A stretch of DNA of 32,561 bases from Bacteroidales bacterium (GTDB lineage: Bacteria; Bacteroidota; Bacteroidia; Bacteroidales; FEN-979). Positions 30,796-32,561 of the stretch are shown here, piece after piece (the stretch's first letter is position 1; every line of letters starts with the position of its first letter). The notes beneath the pieces are model-generated. The model was not told the DNA's origin. It made no database searches and saw only the letters and a list, made by a program, of their open reading frames with translations. The DNA lies in NCBI GenBank assembly GCA_023231065.1, contig JALNWE010000029.1:1-32561 (forward strand), in the 5' to 3' direction. The position numbers were made by a program, and so were the translations under genes.

Positions 30796-31854
30796 GTGTC
30801 TTTTATAAACGGTATCGGTCTTATTTCTCCGCAAAAAACCCTGGATCCATCAGAATTTCTGCCGGAAGTGATGGAATATACGGTTGATTACCTGAAATGC
30901 ATCGAACCGGTTTACCGTAATTATATCGATCCCATCCAGTCACGGAGAATGAGCCGGCTGATCAAGATGGGGATCACATCTGCCAGGATATGCATGACAG
31001 ATTCAGGTTGCGCGATGCCGGATGCCATCATAACCGGGACGGGATTGGGCAGCGTTGAAGATACTGAAAAGATCCTGGGCGAGATCACCAAAGAGGAAAA
31101 GTTCCTTAACCCCACCCCTTTCATCCAATCCACATACAATACCATCAGCTCGCAGGTTGCCATACAGCTCAAATGCCACAACTACAATTCAACCTATGTC
31201 CATCGCACTTTTTCATTTGAAAGCGGGTTGATCGATGCGATGTTGCAGATGGAAGAAGGAATGGCTTCCGATATCCTGGTTGGCGGGATTGATGAAATGA
31301 CCATGAACCATCTCCGGATCATGCGCCGTATTGGCCAATGGAAGATGGAACCGGTGAATAACCTTAAAATTCTGGAAACCTATACCTCCGGGGCGCTTTC
31401 GGGTGAAGGTTCTTCTTTTTTCCTGATCAGCAACAAAAGGATTCCGGCATCATACGCGAAATTGAGCGACGTTCGTACCTTTTTCAATTTAAACGGCTCA
31501 TTCGATGCTGATAAAATTTTACCTGGTTTTTTAAGTGGCCACGGCCTCACGACCGAAGATATTGACCTCGTTATCCTTGGCTTAAACGGGGACTGTGACT
31601 ATGATCCGGTTTATACCCGTTTTGCCGGACAGTTTTTTCCGGGTAAAGCGCAAGGCTGGTACAAACATCTGTGCGGGGAATATCACACCGCCACGGGGTT
31701 CGGAGTATATACGGCTGCCAATATCCTGAAACATCAACGGTATCCGGAGATATTGCATCTTAACCATATTATTCCTTCCCGGTTGAAAAATATCCTCATC
31801 TATAACCAGTTCCGCGACGTAAATCATTCCTTGATGCTGGTACAGGGACTCTAA
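30796..31854 (+). CDS. Ketosynthase-like chain-length-factor candidate (ApeC-like), catalytic Cys absent
   Basis: A 352-residue protein with thiolase-like fold: INGIGLISPQ at the N-terminus, ITGTGLGSVEDTEK (KS strand), NTISSQVAIQL, and HRTFSFESGLIDAML in the place of the KS elbow TACSS.., with Phe (139) or Ser (140) at the cysteine position. The HGTGT motif is replaced by LNGDCDYD. A histidine in GEYHTATGFGVY remains at the second His site. This loss pattern is that of chain-length factors, which pair with a true ketosynthase; the E. coli aryl-polyene system uses such a pair (ApeO/ApeC). The start is a GTG, VSFINGIG, with no better ATG upstream. Confidence 0.75.
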   Translation: MSFINGIGLISPQKTLDPSEFLPEVMEYTVDYLKCIEPVYRNYIDPIQSRRMSRLIKMGITSARICMTDSGCAMPDAIITGTGLGSVEDTEKILGEITKEEKFLNPTPFIQSTYNTISSQVAIQLKCHNYNSTYVHRTFSFESGLIDAMLQMEEGMASDILVGGIDEMTMNHLRIMRRIGQWKMEPVNNLKILETYTSGALSGEGSSFFLISNKRIPASYAKLSDVRTFFNLNGSFDADKILPGFLSGHGLTTEDIDLVILGLNGDCDYDPVYTRFAGQFFPGKAQGWYKHLCGEYHTATGFGVYTAANILKHQRYPEILHLNHIIPSRLKNILIYNQFRDVNHSLMLVQGL

Positions 31855-31902
31855 ATAATTGATCTTTGGCCTTTCAGTTTAGCTTACTTTTGACTTCTGA
31901 CT

Positions 31903-31934
31903 TTTGGCTTTGATTGGTATTTCCGCTATTTTTG
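31903..31934 (+). promoter_or_regulatory. Predicted promoter before the last ketosynthase
   Basis: TTTG at 31903-31906, 20 bases, then TATTTTTG at 31927-31934: both elements are exact. It lies in the 102-base gap upstream of the final gene and 22 bases before its ATG, so at least part of the cluster is transcribed from inside. Confidence 0.6.
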
Positions 31935-31956
31935 TACCGGAATGTAAATCTGATGG

Positions 31957-32561
31957 ATGTCGAAGAAAGTTTATATCACGGGAATCGGGATTATCTGCGC
32001 CATTGGGAATAATGTCGCGGAAACCCTCCATTCGCTGTTGAATAAAAAATCAGGAATTGGGGAAATAACATTATTTCCGACCGTTCATAAAGGAGTTATC
32101 CCATTGGCCGAAGTCAAAATGTCCAATGAGCAATTACGGCGCGAATTAGGTCAACCGGATGCAAGGAATTTCACGCGTACAGCATTGCTGGGAATGAAAG
32201 CTGCCAGCGAAGCAGTTCAATCTGCCGGGATTACCGACATGAAATCTTGCAAAACAGGGCTGATCTCTGCCACAACGGTCGGCGGGATGGACCGGAGTGA
32301 AAACTTCTATGCTTCATTCCTTAAAGACCCCCGAAAAGGGAAGCTCGCCGATGTGGCCCATCACGATTGTGCCGACAGCGCCGAACAGGTTGCTGCATTT
32401 TTGAATATAAAGGATTTTGTTACCACCATAAGCACGGCATGTTCCTCATCGGTCAATGCGATGATGCTTGGATCGAACCTGATAAAAACCGGGCAGCTGG
32501 ACCGCGCTATCGTTGGAGGAAATGATTCTGTGACAAAGTTTACCTTAAACGGATTCAATAC
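31957..32561 (+). CDS. Beta-ketoacyl-ACP synthase II-like, partial (cut by window end)
   Basis: The frame opens at the ATG 31957 (MSKKVYITGIGIICAIGNN) and stays open to the last base, giving 201 codons, about half of a ketosynthase. The active-site C162 is visible in ISTACSSSVNAM, and SATTVGGMD and HHDCADSAEQ precede it. It resembles the ketosynthase at 29569 throughout, suggesting duplication. The histidine motifs lie beyond the window. An upstream in-frame ATG is not available because the promoter ends at 31934. Confidence 0.88.
   Translation, partial: MSKKVYITGIGIICAIGNNVAETLHSLLNKKSGIGEITLFPTVHKGVIPLAEVKMSNEQLRRELGQPDARNFTRTALLGMKAASEAVQSAGITDMKSCKTGLISATTVGGMDRSENFYASFLKDPRKGKLADVAHHDCADSAEQVAAFLNIKDFVTTISTACSSSVNAMMLGSNLIKTGQLDRAIVGGNDSVTKFTLNGFN

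Overview
The window is a chromosomal segment of a Bacteroidota bacterium, most likely of the Bacteroidales; I would not go finer than that. The evidence is the protein families (a TAL/flexirubin-type ketosynthase cluster, type I pullulanase and M3 lipoprotein peptidase with Bacteroidota-like sequences), weak or absent Shine-Dalgarno sequences, and repeated TAnnTTTG-type -7 promoter elements with TTTG/TTG at about -33. No phage, IS or CRISPR is visible.

Left part (1-15118), housekeeping and catabolic genes. The window opens inside mnmE (GTPase and C-terminal end only). A gene-poor stretch with decayed coding remnants follows, then a small ModE-type winged-helix regulator and two aldehyde dehydrogenases: glutamate-semialdehyde dehydrogenase (proline catabolism) and an antiquitin-type aminoadipate-semialdehyde dehydrogenase (lysine catabolism). 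Just downstream of the predicted promoter of the pair is a perfect 9+9 bp inverted repeat. On the minus strand lie an M3 lipoprotein peptidase and a secreted type I pullulanase. Plus-strand genes resume with a small secreted protein, a 4Fe-4S/CDGSH iron-sulfur protein, the three-gene NAD(P) transhydrogenase (pntAA-pntAB-pntB), and a secreted Hydin/SdrD/dockerin-like protein. Two copies of a palindromic dispersed repeat and an 11-bp tandem repeat occupy intergenic spaces here. A tRNA-Arg(ACG) on the minus strand marks the boundary.

Right part (15358-32561, continuing past the window), a flexirubin/aryl-polyene-type biosynthetic cluster, all on the plus strand and tightly packed. A tyrosine ammonia-lyase would make p-coumarate as starter. 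A ketoreductase, an ApeP-like hotdog dehydratase, two acyl carrier proteins, four ketosynthases with visible active-site cysteine (three complete, one cut by the window end), a ketosynthase-like chain-length-factor candidate without the cysteine, and a half-length ketosynthase-like protein would build and reduce the polyene. A YbgC-type thioesterase, an LpxL-like acyltransferase and an ABC-2 exporter would release, esterify and export it.

The least explained part is the middle of the cluster. It holds a cobalamin-binding radical SAM enzyme and a tandemly duplicated two-gene cassette. Each copy is a small basic protein with a possible helix-turn-helix C-terminus followed by a BtrH-like protein with a candidate Cys-His-Asp triad. 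BtrH of butirosin synthesis moves an acyl group from an acyl carrier protein to an amine, so these proteins may transfer the ACP-bound polyene, or an amino-acyl group, to an acceptor. This is inference. DarA/DarB (dialkylresorcinol formation) and a coumarate ligase are not in the window, so whether the product is a true flexirubin, a simple aryl polyene or a variant remains open.
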